A stretch of DNA of 64,000 nt from Algoriphagus ratkowskyi (GCF_002150505.1 NZ_MSSV01000004.1:62001-126000), one strand, 5' to 3'; shown: positions 16,159 through 26,619, counted from the first letter of the stretch. Program-made: numbers and translations. The notes: generated by a model not told the origin, from the sequence alone.

Positions 16159-16647
16159 ATGAAAAACATAAAGATTGAAATCAAGTGGGCATTGATCTTT
16201 GTGGGCATGATGATGGTATGGATGGTGTTTGAAAAAGCTATGGGATGGCATGATGATAAGATCGCTGATCATGCCACGATGACTAATTTGGTAGCGATTC
16301 CTTCTATTGCAATTTATGTTTTTGCGTTGCTCGACAAGCGAAAAAATTTCTATCATGGAGTGATCAGCTATTACCAAGGGTTCATGTCCGGCCTGGGTAT
16401 AACGCTTATTGTTGCTATCCTAAGTCCACTTTCCCAATACATCATCAGCGAATTTATCACGCCGGACTATTTTACCAATATTATTAACTATGCTGTAGAT
16501 CAGGGAGAAATGACACGCGAGGATGCAGAGTCATACTTTAATCTGAAAAGCTATATAATACAATCCGTGGCTGGAGCATTGATTATGGGGATTGCTACAT
16601 CGGCTGTTGTGGCTGTTTTGGTTAAGAAAAAGGTTAAAGTTGATTGA
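16159..16647 (+). CDS. DUF4199 family membrane protein
   Basis: 162 aa with four hydrophobic helices: about 9-25, 41-57, 70-93 and 133-154. The helix-1 lysine/tryptophan pattern (IEIKWALIFVGMMMVWM) and the loop ending QGEMTREDAESYFNLKSYIIQS match DUF4199, a small inner-membrane family common in Bacteroidota with no established role. It lies between a synthase on the other strand and the acyltransferase operon, which has its own promoter. Confidence 0.75.
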   Translation: MKNIKIEIKWALIFVGMMMVWMVFEKAMGWHDDKIADHATMTNLVAIPSIAIYVFALLDKRKNFYHGVISYYQGFMSGLGITLIVAILSPLSQYIISEFITPDYFTNIINYAVDQGEMTREDAESYFNLKSYIIQSVAGALIMGIATSAVVAVLVKKKVKVD

Positions 16648-16668
16648 TTCTTCGTGGTGACTGGTTTC

Positions 16669-16697
16669 TTGAGAGAGGGGCTTTTTCACTATCTTTG
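16669..16697 (+). promoter_or_regulatory. Bacteroidota-type promoter for the acyltransferase-gpsA operon
   Basis: TTG at 16669-16671, an 18-base spacer, then TATCTTTG at 16690-16697. This is an exact TAnnTTTG -7 box with the expected -33 spacing, 27 bases before the TTG start of the next gene. Confidence 0.6.
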
Positions 16698-16724
16698 AAC
16701 TGACTTCTAATAAAAAACATCCAC

Positions 16725-18422
16725 TTGGAGGAGAAATATATCAAACATAAGTACGAGCCAATTCATCCTAGCAAAGACGAATGGCCAGTAGTGAAGCTGG
16801 CAAGAGAGCGGAAGGAGTTTGTGAAAAAAGTCGCTGATCTTTCAGAAGACAGGATTCTCAAGCTCACTAGCAACAACCCTGATATTCTTAAAGAAGAATT
16901 AGAGACGACACTTTATAGGGAAAAACTCCGAATCAAGCAGAATCCCTGGGTTGTTGATCCAGATGATGATGAGTCCTTTTGGAGTGGTGTGAAATCATCC
17001 TTGGTTCAGATAAGTACTGAAGCTGGAAGAAATAAAATCAAGAAACTTCAGGAATACAAGTCAATTTTAAATAGTATCACAGCTCGATATGCAGAGGAGA
17101 TCGCCAGTAATTTCAAGGCAACGCATTATAAATTCACAAGGTCTGTAGTCACTTACGGGTTTTCACGCTTGCTGAATGCTGCTCGAGTGAAAGGTTTCAA
17201 ATCTATTTTTAGCAATCAGTACACGCTGCAGGATAAAATCCAAATCACTGGAGAAACGGATCATTTGCGTGATCTGGCTACCAAAGGCACAGTGGTGATG
17301 GTTCCTACACACTTCAGCAATCTTGATAGCATCTTGATCGGTTGGGTGATTTCCGTATTGGGTTTACCTCCGTTTATCTATGGCGCGGGATTAAATCTGT
17401 TCAATATTTCCATATTCGCTTACTTCATGAATTCCCTTGGGGCATATAAGGTGGATAGAAGAAAGAAGAACCTGATGTATCTCGAGACTCTGAAAACCTA
17501 TTCCAAGGAAGCAATTCAGTTTGGATGCCATTCTTTGTTTTTTCCCGGAGGGACAAGATCTCGAAGCGGAATGATCGAATCGAGACTGAAGCTAGGACTA
17601 CTCAGTACCGCAATAGAGGCTCAGCGTGCAAATTTTGAAAATGGATTAAATGATATTTCGGGGAAGATTTTTATTGTGCCGGTTACAATCAATTATCATT
17701 TTGTGCTAGAGGCACCAAGTTTGATCCGGGACCATTTGAGTATCACTGGCCAAGAGCGATATTATAAGGAAAATGATGAGTTTTCGAATTCGTATAAGAT
17801 TTCAAAATTCCTTGTCAAATTTTTCACCAAGGGTTCAGACATCTCAGTATCTGTAGGAAAAGCGATGGATGTGCTTGGGAATTATGTCGATGTGGTTGGA
17901 AATAGTTTGGATAAGAAAGGTCGTTTGATCAATACGCGGGATTACTTTGTGTCTGGAGGAAAAGTGACCATAGATAATCAGCGGGAGGAGGAATACACGA
18001 ATATGCTTGGCAAGCGTATCGTTGAGGAATTCCATATTATCAACCGTGTTTTTAATTCCCATTTGGTAGCATTTACTGCATTTGAAATCATCAAAAAACA
18101 AAATAGAAAACTTGATCTATTTGATTTGCTCAGGACTCCACAGGAAGATATCACTATTCCATACGAGGAATTTAAAGAGAATTGCCAGCTAGTTTTGGAT
18201 AAAATCCATGAGCTAAAGTCTCAAGGTTTAATTAATACTGCGCCACATCTTTCGAAGGGAATGGATGAAATCATCAAGAATGGAATTGACAATGTGGGGA
18301 TGTATCATTCAAAGCGACCAATTATTCAGGATAATAGTGGAGATATAGGCACGGACGACATGAGTTTACTTTATTTTTATCACAATAGATTAACAGGATA
18401 TGGACTCGAAAAACTCTTCTAA
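16725..18422 (+). CDS. Glycerol-3-phosphate / 1-acylglycerol-3-phosphate acyltransferase-like protein
   Basis: 565 aa, initiated at a TTG because no in-frame ATG lies near the N-terminus. The PlsC/PlsB acyltransferase core is at about 185-330: HFSNLDS supplies the H-x4-D catalytic pair, VDRRKKN lies further on, and FFPGGTRSRSG is the glycerol-phosphate-binding block. Long flanking regions make it more like PlsB or DHAPAT than a small PlsC. Its last 23 bases overlap gpsA, which makes the sn-glycerol-3-phosphate substrate. This pairing supports a first-step role in phospholipid synthesis. Confidence 0.83.
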   Translation: MEEKYIKHKYEPIHPSKDEWPVVKLARERKEFVKKVADLSEDRILKLTSNNPDILKEELETTLYREKLRIKQNPWVVDPDDDESFWSGVKSSLVQISTEAGRNKIKKLQEYKSILNSITARYAEEIASNFKATHYKFTRSVVTYGFSRLLNAARVKGFKSIFSNQYTLQDKIQITGETDHLRDLATKGTVVMVPTHFSNLDSILIGWVISVLGLPPFIYGAGLNLFNISIFAYFMNSLGAYKVDRRKKNLMYLETLKTYSKEAIQFGCHSLFFPGGTRSRSGMIESRLKLGLLSTAIEAQRANFENGLNDISGKIFIVPVTINYHFVLEAPSLIRDHLSITGQERYYKENDEFSNSYKISKFLVKFFTKGSDISVSVGKAMDVLGNYVDVVGNSLDKKGRLINTRDYFVSGGKVTIDNQREEEYTNMLGKRIVEEFHIINRVFNSHLVAFTAFEIIKKQNRKLDLFDLLRTPQEDITIPYEEFKENCQLVLDKIHELKSQGLINTAPHLSKGMDEIIKNGIDNVGMYHSKRPIIQDNSGDIGTDDMSLLYFYHNRLTGYGLEKLF

Positions 18423-19458
18423 ACCCAAGTATATCGGAGTTGTCGGAGTAGGAAGTTTTGGTGCAGCAATAGCGAATATTCTTGCAGCCAAAAACCCTGT
18501 AATGGTATATGCTCGAAAGCAAGAAGTGGTGGATGAGATTAATTCTAATCATTCAGCTCAAGGGAAAGCATTGAGTGAAAATATAATCGCTTCAAATGAT
18601 CCTGAACACCTTTGTAAAAGCTGTGACGTATTGTTTTTCATGATTCCTTCATCGGGTTTTCAACAAGTGGTTAAGATTTTTGCGCCTTTTCTCTTTCCAT
18701 ATCATTTGATTATACATGGCACAAAAGGACTTTGTCTTAATCTGGAATCTGGAGAAACGCTCGAAAACGTCAAGAAAATTAAGCGAAGTCAAATTCTGAC
18801 CATGAGCGAAGTGATTCTGCAAGAAACTGTCGCTGTTAGAGTAGGTTGTTTAGCGGGGCCAAATATTTCTAAAGAACTAGCACAAGGTCAGCCAGCAGCT
18901 ACCGTAATCGCCAGTAAGTACAATGAGGTGATTATGGAAGGACAAAGTTTACTGAGATCTGAGAAATTCCAAGTTTATGGAAATTCGGACATTATTGGGG
19001 TAGAAATCAGTGGTGTGCTCAAAAATATCATTGCCATTGCTTCAGGAGCGTTGGCAGGATTAGGCCTGGGCGAAAATGCAAAAGGGTTATTGATCAGCCG
19101 CGGAATGGTAGAGATGATTCACTTAGGTAATGCCCTTGGAGGAAGCATTAAATCTGTAATGGGGCTAGCGGGTATTGGTGATTTGGTTACTACGTGTAAC
19201 TCGATTCACTCTAGGAATTTCACGGTGGGATATAGACTAGCCAAAGGAGAAACACTTACTGCAATTCTAGCAGACATGGACGAAGTGGCAGAGGGTATCA
19301 ATACGGTGAGAATTATCAAAGCATTTCTGGAAACTGCCGATCTGCGAGCTCCAATCACAGAAAATCTGTATCGCGTGCTTTTCGAGGATTTAGAAATAGA
19401 AGATGCCCTGCAGTTTTTGATGAAATATCCCTTCAATGTGGATGTGGATTTTGTTTAG
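18400..19458 (+). CDS. gpsA: Glycerol-3-phosphate dehydrogenase [NAD(P)+]
   Basis: 352 aa. It reduces dihydroxyacetone phosphate to sn-glycerol 3-phosphate. The Rossmann motif GVVGVGSFGAAIA lies at about 13-25, GPNISKELAQGQPAA in the middle, and the catalytic-lysine helix GVLKNIIAIASGALAGL with GENAKGLLISRG follows, all intact. The start overlaps the acyltransferase gene by 23 bases, so translation is probably coupled. A strong bidirectional terminator follows about 140 bases after the stop. Confidence 0.95.
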   Translation: MDSKNSSKPKYIGVVGVGSFGAAIANILAAKNPVMVYARKQEVVDEINSNHSAQGKALSENIIASNDPEHLCKSCDVLFFMIPSSGFQQVVKIFAPFLFPYHLIIHGTKGLCLNLESGETLENVKKIKRSQILTMSEVILQETVAVRVGCLAGPNISKELAQGQPAATVIASKYNEVIMEGQSLLRSEKFQVYGNSDIIGVEISGVLKNIIAIASGALAGLGLGENAKGLLISRGMVEMIHLGNALGGSIKSVMGLAGIGDLVTTCNSIHSRNFTVGYRLAKGETLTAILADMDEVAEGINTVRIIKAFLETADLRAPITENLYRVLFEDLEIEDALQFLMKYPFNVDVDFV

Positions 19459-19508
19459 GTTTTTTTAACCGCAAAGCACGGGGAGTTTAACGCAGAAAAT
19501 ACAGAGTT

Positions 19509-19532
19509 ATCCTGCTTCTCGCGAAGCAGGAT
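19509..19532. repeat. Perfect palindromic hairpin downstream of gpsA
   Basis: ATCCTGCTTC, loop TCGC, GAAGCAGGAT. No T-tract follows, so it resembles a short intergenic palindromic repeat and not a terminator. Just upstream, 19460-19495 resembles 46374-46402: both begin with a T-run followed by AACCGC. Confidence 0.45.
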
Positions 19533-19597
19533 TGGTAACATTACTTTATTCCAAATATTTATTTCTCAGATCTAGATGGAAGATTGCTAAGGTGTAC

Positions 19598-19644
19598 AAA
19601 AAGTAAAAGCCACTTTTGAATGATCAAAAGTGGCTTTTACTTTA
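19598..19644. terminator. Bidirectional terminator between gpsA and the sugar dehydrogenase
   Basis: Perfect 20-bp arms with an ATGA loop (19600-19619 / 19624-19643); the core arm is GTAAAAGCCACTTTTGA. A and T runs flank both sides, as expected between convergent genes. Confidence 0.8.
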
Positions 19645-19657
19645 TTTTACCCAGGTT

Positions 19658-20815
19658 TTATCTAATCGGAATCAATTTCACCATCAATCCTGTACCTTCT
19701 GTGATGGCATAGATATAACCATCAGGACTCTGTGAAACCTGACGCACACGTCCAATATCCTGAAGCATCACTTCTTGATTTCCAGCAACTGCACCATTCA
19801 TATCTACGCGATTAATGTGCATCTTTTTCAAGGCGCCAATAAGGATATCGCCTTTCCAAGCTGGATACTTATCTGAAGTGACCATTGTCATTCCTGCAGT
19901 AGCAATAGAAGGAACGTAATAAGTCAACGGTTGCTCCATTCCTTCTTTTTCCTGAATGTCAGAAACCGGCTTATCGTCGTATCCAATACCCCAAGTGATC
20001 ACTGGCCAACCGTAGTTTTTGCCTTTTTCTAGTAAGTTGAGCTCATCACCGCCTTGTGGACCATGTTCGCTTTCGTAAAGAAGGTTGTTTTCTTTGTCGA
20101 AATACAAGCCTTGAGGGTTTCTGTTACCATAAGTCCAAATCGAAGCAACAGCTCCTTCGGTGCCTACAAAAGGATTGTCTGACGGAATTTTTCCATCGTC
20201 GTGGATACGATGGATTTTGCCATGAGAGTTTGTCAAATCCTGTGCATTAGTAGGCTTATTTCCTCGCTCTCCGCTAGAATAGTATAGGTAGCCGTCATTA
20301 TCAAATACAATTCGGCTACCGTAGTGTTGGTTACTTTTCCAGGCAGGAATTGATTGGATAATTTCTTCTTGATTGACAGCATTATTTCCGTCAAGTTTGA
20401 ACCTCATCACAACAGTAGTAGAAGTACTGTCTGGCATTGGTTTTCCATAAGAAATATAAATCCAGCCATTTTCAGCATACTTAGGGTGAGCGATAATATC
20501 CAAAAGTCCAGATTGACCTTTAGTCCAGAACTCAGGAAGACCTTGGATTTTTTCACCCGTGAATTGATCGTCTTTGAAAATAAGGACTTCTCCTTTTTTC
20601 TCCGTAACAAGCATTTTACCGTCAGAAAGCCAAGTCATTCCCCAAGGGTTTTCAAATTCAGTGTATAACGTGTCCACATTGATCAGCATTGACTCCGTCT
20701 GAACAGCATACGTCTCATCGATAGGTTCGACAGCAACTTCTGTTTCTTTTGGAGTACAAGAGGCCCAAGCGGAAGCTCCAACTGCGAGAAGTAGGTAGCG
20801 ATTGATATTTTTCAT
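19658..20815 (-). CDS. PQQ-dependent sugar dehydrogenase-like lipoprotein (GSDH family)
   Basis: 385 aa from the ATG at 20815, which places a lipobox (SAWASC, Cys20) correctly; an upstream frame to 20851 would spoil it. The mature part is a soluble aldose dehydrogenase-type beta-propeller: PWGMTWLSDGKMLVTEK, GLLDIIAHPKYAENGWIYISY, the catalytic-His region NQHYGSRIVFDNDG, NRNPQGLYFD and SEHGPQGGDELN. The family oxidises sugars with PQQ; whether this member does so is unproven. It is expected to be anchored in the outer membrane or periplasm. Confidence 0.85.
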   Translation of the reverse strand: MKNINRYLLLAVGASAWASCTPKETEVAVEPIDETYAVQTESMLINVDTLYTEFENPWGMTWLSDGKMLVTEKKGEVLIFKDDQFTGEKIQGLPEFWTKGQSGLLDIIAHPKYAENGWIYISYGKPMPDSTSTTVVMRFKLDGNNAVNQEEIIQSIPAWKSNQHYGSRIVFDNDGYLYYSSGERGNKPTNAQDLTNSHGKIHRIHDDGKIPSDNPFVGTEGAVASIWTYGNRNPQGLYFDKENNLLYESEHGPQGGDELNLLEKGKNYGWPVITWGIGYDDKPVSDIQEKEGMEQPLTYYVPSIATAGMTMVTSDKYPAWKGDILIGALKKMHINRVDMNGAVAGNQEVMLQDIGRVRQVSQSPDGYIYAITEGTGLMVKLIPIR

Positions 20816-20899
20816 AGTTTGTTTAAAATCTGGGCACAAGATAAAGCACATCTGTCAATTCTTAAACTTTTTTACACGAGCTACATTAGGAATAGCTTT

Positions 20900-21922
20900 T
20901 TATACTGAGGCGGAGATCATAGATTCTGCTTCTTTCACCATATCAGCAGAGCCGATAAATAGTGGAGTTCTCTGGTGAAGGTCGGTAGGTAAGATTTCCA
21001 AAATCCGTTGAGTTCCATCTGTAGCAAGTGCGCCTGCTTGCTCAGCTATCAGTGCCAAAGCATTTGCCTCGTAAAGAAGTCGAAGTTTGCCAGACGGGTT
21101 CTTTTTGGTTGCTGGATATAGGTAGATTCCACCTTTCAGTAGGTTTCTGTGAAAATCAGCGACTAGGGATCCAATATATCGAGCAGAATATCCCCTGTCC
21201 TTGCATTGATCAACATATGCTAATATTCCTTGCTCCCATTCTCTTTGAGTTCCTTCATTTACCGAGTAGATTTCCCCATTTTTGGGTGCTTTGATGTCCG
21301 GATGTGATAGGAAAAACTCCCCTAGTGATGGCTCATATGTGAAGCCATTCACACCGCATCCAGTGGTGTAAACTAGCATAGTGGAGGAGCCGTAGAGCAC
21401 ATATCCGGCTGCTACTTGCTCCGTTCCAGCCTGCATGATGTCTTCTAGCTGAATTGGGCTACCAGCTGGGGTTATTCTTCGGTAGATCGAGAAAATTGTA
21501 CCGATACTGATGTTTACATCGATATTCGAGCTTCCATCTAGCGGGTCTATAGCTACTACATATTTGCCAAAGCTATTTTGCAAATCAATGACAGAATCCT
21601 CTTCTTCCGAAACAATGGCACAGACTTCGCCTCCTTTGCTTAATGCTCGCATAAATCGAATGTTGGCAATGACGTCCAGCTTTTGCTGCTCTTCACCTTG
21701 GACATTGACTTGGCCAATAGCTCCTCCGATATTAGAAAGTCCAGCACGAGTGGTTTCACGATTTACTATCTTGGCAGCGAGAGCTATATCTCGGAGAAGT
21801 TGGGAGAGTTCACCAGAGGCAAAAGGAAAGTCGCTTTGTTTGAGCTTGATAAATCGGTCTAAGGTAGTGCCGACGGAGTAAGCCAGTCCTCTGTGATCTG
21901 GCTGATAAGGTAAGATTTTCAT
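20900..21922 (-). CDS. fbp: Fructose-1,6-bisphosphatase, class I
   Basis: 340 aa. It hydrolyses fructose 1,6-bisphosphate to fructose 6-phosphate in gluconeogenesis. The metal-binding residues are visible: EEED (106-109) and [10 protein letters not shown] (126-135). The C-terminal substrate stretch [22 protein letters not shown] is intact. It is monocistronic and divergent from the aspartokinase at 21980, with 57 bases between the starts. Confidence 0.96.
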   Translation of the reverse strand: MKILPYQPDHRGLAYSVGTTLDRFIKLKQSDFPFASGELSQLLRDIALAAKIVNRETTRAGLSNIGGAIGQVNVQGEEQQKLDVIANIRFMRALSKGGEVCAIVSEEEDSVIDLQNSFGKYVVAIDPLDGSSNIDVNISIGTIFSIYRRITPAGSPIQLEDIMQAGTEQVAAGYVLYGSSTMLVYTTGCGVNGFTYEPSLGEFFLSHPDIKAPKNGEIYSVNEGTQREWEQGILAYVDQCKDRGYSARYIGSLVADFHRNLLKGGIYLYPATKKNPSGKLRLLYEANALALIAEQAGALATDGTQRILEILPTDLHQRTPLFIGSADMVKEAESMISASV

Positions 21923-21979
21923 GTATTGGAATAGTTCAATTGATGGTTTAACACTTTTGAAAAATAGGTAAATATTTTC

Positions 21980-23248
21980 ATGACAAAAACTCAGATTTAC
22001 AAATTTGGGGGTGCATCAGTAAAAGATGCGCTTGCAATACAAAACCTAGCTGAAATTCTTCGTAATCGATTGCGAAATAATTTTGTAATAGTGGTTTCTG
22101 CGATGGGGAAAACTACAAATCAGCTGGAAACTTTACTTTCATTAAAATTAAATGGACAGGAATATTCTGAAAATAGTGCAATTTTAAAGGAGTTTCATTT
22201 GGAGATTTGCAGAGCACTTTTCCCGGATGAACATGTGATTTTCCCTAAAATAGAGAACTACTTCATCCTTCTCCATCATGAACTCAACAAGCCTATTTCC
22301 AAGCATAACTACGATGAGTATTACGATCGGATAATTGGTTTTGGGGAATTGCTCTCTTCGCGCATTGTGATGGAGTTTTTATGCTCTCAGGGCATGCTAA
22401 TCTTATGGCAGGATGCCCGGGAGCTAATAAGTACCGATAGCGATTTTCGCTTCGCAAAAATTGATTGGGTGAGAACACGTCGGAATTGCCAATCTCAACT
22501 CAAGCCTAAGCTCGAGCAATTCCCTGTGTTGACTCAGGGATTTATTGGAGCAGATAGTACGGGTAGACCAACTACATTGGGAAGAGAAGGGTCGGATTTC
22601 ACTGCTGCGATTTTGGCAGCTAGCCTCGATGCAGGCTCGGTAACCATCTGGAAAGATGTGCCAGGAGTTTTGAATGCTGATCCCAAGATTTTCAAGGATA
22701 CCACTCTTTTTCAGGAGCTAGATTATGAGCAAGCTGCTCAAATGACATTTTATGGGGCCTCAGTGATTCACCCCAAGACTATCAAACCCTTAGCAAATGC
22801 TGGCATTCCTCTTTTTGTCAAGTCTTTTCTTAATCCAAATGAATCTGGAACGAAGATTCATTCCTTAGCAAAGACAGAATCCATCCCTACTTTCATTTTG
22901 AAGAAAGACCAGATTCTTGTGAGTTTGAAAGTGACAGACTTTACGTTTATAGAAGAAAAACATATTCACCTCGTCTATGAGCAGTTGCAAGGGTTGAAAT
23001 TGCGAGTGAATATGCTTCAGACTTCTGCAATCACGATTTCTATAGTTATCGATTCCCAATTGTTCAAATTGGAGCAATTGCTGGAGCATCTAAAAGGAGA
23101 TTTCGAAGTTCGATACAATGAAGGGCTCGAACTACTTACCGTTCTTCATCCAGATCATGATACTATTCCAGCTTTGCTGGATGGGTTTGAAGTTTTGATC
23201 GAGCAAAATACAAGAAATACCATACAGATAGTTCGCCGCGTAAAATAG
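21980..23248 (+). CDS. Aspartate kinase (monofunctional)
   Basis: 422 aa. It phosphorylates aspartate at the head of the Lys/Met/Thr/Ile branch and is a second aspartokinase beside ThrA. The N-terminus [10 protein letters not shown] and the [16 protein letters not shown] motif (about 200-215) are conserved. The C-terminal part (about 305-422) is a divergent pair of ACT-like modules. No dehydrogenase domain is attached, and no thr-type leader is visible upstream. It likely serves lysine/diaminopimelate synthesis, which is inference. Confidence 0.9.
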   Translation: MTKTQIYKFGGASVKDALAIQNLAEILRNRLRNNFVIVVSAMGKTTNQLETLLSLKLNGQEYSENSAILKEFHLEICRALFPDEHVIFPKIENYFILLHHELNKPISKHNYDEYYDRIIGFGELLSSRIVMEFLCSQGMLILWQDARELISTDSDFRFAKIDWVRTRRNCQSQLKPKLEQFPVLTQGFIGADSTGRPTTLGREGSDFTAAILAASLDAGSVTIWKDVPGVLNADPKIFKDTTLFQELDYEQAAQMTFYGASVIHPKTIKPLANAGIPLFVKSFLNPNESGTKIHSLAKTESIPTFILKKDQILVSLKVTDFTFIEEKHIHLVYEQLQGLKLRVNMLQTSAITISIVIDSQLFKLEQLLEHLKGDFEVRYNEGLELLTVLHPDHDTIPALLDGFEVLIEQNTRNTIQIVRRVK

Positions 23249-23344
23249 CATGTTGACAGAAAGTTCTACCGGATCTAGTAATGACATTAAATAAAAAATG
23301 AATATTTTCAGGCATACAAGCTCTCAATACCTAATCCTTTCCTT

Positions 23345-24466
23345 ATGAAGACCAGAAGAATATTTTTGCAAAAGGCCAGTCTTTCTGCTATAGCATTATC
23401 CGTTCCTGCTTTTAACCCACTTGCTGCTATGACCGATTCATTAACTTTATCCAAAGACACAAAAACGCTTCGAGTGGCCATCATGGGCTTGGGAAGCTAT
23501 GGTACACGAGTTGCTGAAGCGATACAGAAGTGCGCTCGAACCAAACTAGTAGGAGTAATCAGTGGAACGCCTTCTAAAGTAGAAGATTGGAAATCGAAGT
23601 ATAATATACCTGCCAAAAATTGCTACAACTACGAAAATTTTGATGCTATAAAAGATAACCCAGATATTGATGCCGTGTATGTGATCACGCCAAATGCGCA
23701 GCACAAAGATCAGGTGATTCGGGTGGCCAAAGCAGGGAAGCATGCGATCTGCGAGAAACCTATGGCTGTCAACGCGGCAGATGGACAGGCAATGGTAGAT
23801 GCCTGCAAAGCTGCAGGCGTCCAGCTGCTGATAGGTTACCGAATGCACTTCGAACCAAATACACTGGAAGTGATAAGAATGAGGAAAGCCGGAGAATTTG
23901 GAGATATTCGATTTTTTCAGGGTTTGTGCGGATTTGTGATAGGTGACCCCACGCAGTGGAGATTAAACCCAGCGCTATCAGGAGGAGGAGCAATGATGGA
24001 TATTGGTATATATGCGATCAATGGGGCAAGGTATATGATTGGGGAAGAGCCTATCTGGGTGACAGCGCAAGAGACAAAAAGCAATCCTGACAAATTCATA
24101 GAAGGTATTGACGAGACCATCACTTTCCAATTTGGTTTTGCAAGTGGAGCTACAGCTTCATGTCTATCGACGTATTACATGAATAACCTGGATAAGTTTT
24201 ATCTGAATGGGAGCAAAGGTTGGGCAGAAATGCAGCCATCAACAGGTTACGGACCTATCAAAGGAGAAACCCATAAAGGGCCTCTTTCTGAGCCAATTGT
24301 TACTCATCAGACTGTTCAGATGGATGAGATGGCGGCGATTATTTTTGACGGGAAAAAACCGGAAGTGCCAGTAAATGGCGAAGAAGGAGTGAAAGATATG
24401 AAAATCATCGATGCGATATTTAAAGCAGTAAAAACTGGAGAGAAAGTATCGTTGAACCTCGGCTAA
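23345..24466 (+). CDS. Tat-exported Gfo/Idh/MocA family oxidoreductase
   Basis: 373 aa. A twin-arginine signal (KTRRIFLQKASLSAIALS) precedes the Rossmann domain (RVAIMGLGSYGTRVAEAI, about 45-62). The family sugar-binding signature CEKPMAVNAADG, with the catalytic-type Lys, lies near 140, and RMHFEPNT and GGGAMMDIGIYAING follow. Relatives such as glucose-fructose oxidoreductase carry tightly bound NADP in the periplasm. The substrate is unknown. A 15-bp hairpin follows the stop. Confidence 0.88.
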   Translation: MKTRRIFLQKASLSAIALSVPAFNPLAAMTDSLTLSKDTKTLRVAIMGLGSYGTRVAEAIQKCARTKLVGVISGTPSKVEDWKSKYNIPAKNCYNYENFDAIKDNPDIDAVYVITPNAQHKDQVIRVAKAGKHAICEKPMAVNAADGQAMVDACKAAGVQLLIGYRMHFEPNTLEVIRMRKAGEFGDIRFFQGLCGFVIGDPTQWRLNPALSGGGAMMDIGIYAINGARYMIGEEPIWVTAQETKSNPDKFIEGIDETITFQFGFASGATASCLSTYYMNNLDKFYLNGSKGWAEMQPSTGYGPIKGETHKGPLSEPIVTHQTVQMDEMAAIIFDGKKPEVPVNGEEGVKDMKIIDAIFKAVKTGEKVSLNLG

Positions 24467-24481
24467 TTATAGCTGGTAGCG

Positions 24482-24530
24482 GGCCTATTTTACTAATTGA
24501 AGATAAATATATTTCTTAGTGAAGTAGGCC
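24482..24530 (+). terminator. Hairpin downstream of the oxidoreductase
   Basis: GGCCTATTTTACTAA (24482-24496) pairs with TTAGTGAAGTAGGCC (24516-24530) with two U-G wobbles. No strong T-tract follows, so it may be a processing or weak termination site. Confidence 0.45.
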
Positions 24531-24659
24531 TTGCCACAAAGCCTTAGATGAAAATCTCTTTTATTATAAGAATGAATGTCTTTGTTGTTGCTGTGGCTAG
24601 CTAAATAAAGTATTTGATTCACATTTTAAAAAAGTACCTGTTATGTGATGATTTGCAAA

Positions 24660-25145
24660 TCAAACATAAATCTGGTGAGTGGATTTCACCTGCGTCAAGA
24701 AGCTTTCAAGTGCTTCATCTAAAATATGATAAATTTCTTCGAAGCCTTCTTCACCTCCGTAATAAGGGTCAGGAACTGGCATTCCCATTGTTTCAGCTAT
24801 AAAATCCCGCATCAGGTGAATCTCTTTATCTGCAAAACCATAGCGAACTTTCAGGTTATTTAGGGTTCGCAGATTATTTTCATCCATCGCTATGATATAA
24901 TCGAAATCTCTAAAATCTGTACGATTAACTTGCCTTGCACGATGCTTCAGTGGGAGACTGTATTTGGTAGCGCATTTTATAGTGCGGTCATCAGGCAATT
25001 CACCAATATGGAAGTCAGAAGTGCCAGCACTATCAGTCTTAAATCTAGTTTGCATATTAGCTGTTTTCACCTTTTGAGTAAAAATAGCTTCAGCTAAAGG
25101 CGAACGGCAAATATTGCCAAGACAAACAAATAAAACTCTAATCAT
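24660..25145 (-). CDS. Low-molecular-weight protein tyrosine phosphatase
   Basis: 161 aa from the ATG at 25145, which places the catalytic P-loop at the N-terminus as in the family; the frame extends upstream to 25259 with non-family sequence. The signature CLGNICRSP (C8, R14) and the general acid Asp in VPDPYYGG (D126) are present. It dephosphorylates phosphotyrosine proteins, often as partner of a bacterial tyrosine kinase in polysaccharide export, but no such kinase lies nearby. It is monocistronic and divergent from waaA. Confidence 0.93.
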   Translation of the reverse strand: MIRVLFVCLGNICRSPLAEAIFTQKVKTANMQTRFKTDSAGTSDFHIGELPDDRTIKCATKYSLPLKHRARQVNRTDFRDFDYIIAMDENNLRTLNNLKVRYGFADKEIHLMRDFIAETMGMPVPDPYYGGEEGFEEIYHILDEALESFLTQVKSTHQIYV

Positions 25146-25341
25146 ATCACTTAAGCGCTTTACCAAACACACTACCTTAATAAAAAAACGATGGATTTGA
25201 AAGTACCAAAATTTGTATGGAAATACACAGCAGCGTTGGTGTTTTTTCCAAATATCCATAAAACCTGATTTTTTTCAAGTCTCCTCCAGCGGAATTAATT
25301 GCGAATAAAACAAATTCCAGTCAAATAGCTACTTTTGAGGA

Positions 25342-26604
25342 ATGAAATGGATTTATAGAGTAGGGATATTTTTTGCAAGAATGCTTTTGCTCTTAGGGGC
25401 TCTTTTTATTCCCAAAATACGGCATTTCACTTCAAGCAGGAAAAATCTATTTCAGAGTTTAAAGGCGTTTAGAGTAAAATATCCTGGGAGTTTGGCGTGG
25501 TTTCACGTCGCATCTTTAGGAGAATATGAGCAAGCCAGACCAGTCATCGCGGAATTGAAGAGAGAGAACCCTGCCAAACTTATAGCTGTAAGTTTTTTCA
25601 GCCCATCAGGTTATGATCACGCTATTAAGAAGCCACAGGCTCAAGTAGATTTTATCACCTATTTACCTCTGGATAGTAAGCACCAGGCAGAGGAATTTGT
25701 CAGAACACTTAATCCTGATCTTGTTTTTTTTGTAAAATATGATCTTTGGTATCATCATATTATGGCTGTGAAAGCCAGAAATACGCTACTTTTTTTATTT
25801 TCAGCAGCATTTCGACCAGATCAGATTTACTTTAAAAGAGATGGTTTTTTCAGGCAGATCGTATTTCAATTCGATTATATTTTCACTCAAAATCAACCTA
25901 CGGTCGACCTGCTAAAATCAATTAATTATCAGCAAACTTGTGTAGCAGGGGATACTCGATTTGATCGAGTAGCGGAGACAGCAAATAATTTCAAGGAATT
26001 TCCTGCCTTGGCAAAATGGGTAGGAGAAAAGCCAACCCTTGTAGCTGGATCGGTATGGCAGGAAGACATGGAATTGTTAATTCCGGTAATGAATGCCAAC
26101 CCAGAATATCGATGGATCATCGCGCCGCATGATATCAGTCCTGAGCCGATGATGCGATGGTCTGATCTCTTGGAATTAAAATCTTCCAGGTATTCTCAGT
26201 GGGATTCTGATCTATCACCGGATGTGATTTTTATCGACAATATAGGAATGCTAAGTTCATTGTATCAATTTGCTAAGGTTGCCTATGTGGGTGGAGGTTT
26301 AGGCAAAGGACTGCATAATATTTTGGAGCCTTTGGGATTTGGAATTCCCGTGATCTTTGGTAAACTGGAAAAAACAGCGAAATTCCCTGAGGCAGCAGAA
26401 AGTCAAAAAAACGGTTGTGGATTTGAAGTGAGCGACGAAGCGAATTTGAAGTTAATATTCGAGAAATTAGAACATCCAGATTTTTACTACAAAAGTGCGG
26501 AAGCTGCAAAAACGTGGGTTAATATGAACATAGGAGCAGCTGAAAGAATTGTGAATAAAGTGGAGGAACTAGTGTCTAACTCAAGAAAATGGCCGAAGGC
26601 ATGA
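25342..26604 (+). CDS. waaA: 3-deoxy-D-manno-octulosonic acid (Kdo) transferase
   Basis: 420 aa GT30 glycosyltransferase that adds Kdo to lipid A precursor at the inner membrane. An N-terminal membrane helix is followed by WFHVASLGEYEQARPVI, whose Glu is the catalytic base position, and FFSPSGYDHA. The C-terminal domain has AGSVWQEDMELL and YVGGGLGKGLHNILEPLGFGIPVIFG. A -7-like TACTTTTG (25330-25337) ends four bases before the ATG. The rsgA gene follows after a repeat-bearing gap. Confidence 0.93.
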   Translation: MKWIYRVGIFFARMLLLLGALFIPKIRHFTSSRKNLFQSLKAFRVKYPGSLAWFHVASLGEYEQARPVIAELKRENPAKLIAVSFFSPSGYDHAIKKPQAQVDFITYLPLDSKHQAEEFVRTLNPDLVFFVKYDLWYHHIMAVKARNTLLFLFSAAFRPDQIYFKRDGFFRQIVFQFDYIFTQNQPTVDLLKSINYQQTCVAGDTRFDRVAETANNFKEFPALAKWVGEKPTLVAGSVWQEDMELLIPVMNANPEYRWIIAPHDISPEPMMRWSDLLELKSSRYSQWDSDLSPDVIFIDNIGMLSSLYQFAKVAYVGGGLGKGLHNILEPLGFGIPVIFGKLEKTAKFPEAAESQKNGCGFEVSDEANLKLIFEKLEHPDFYYKSAEAAKTWVNMNIGAAERIVNKVEELVSNSRKWPKA

Positions 26605-26619
26605 GTAGAATTGATTTCA

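Noticed and set aside
16105..16377. Minus-strand ORF opposite the DUF4199 gene
   Set aside because: It is His-rich translation of the complementary strand of a recognised membrane protein, with no family features.
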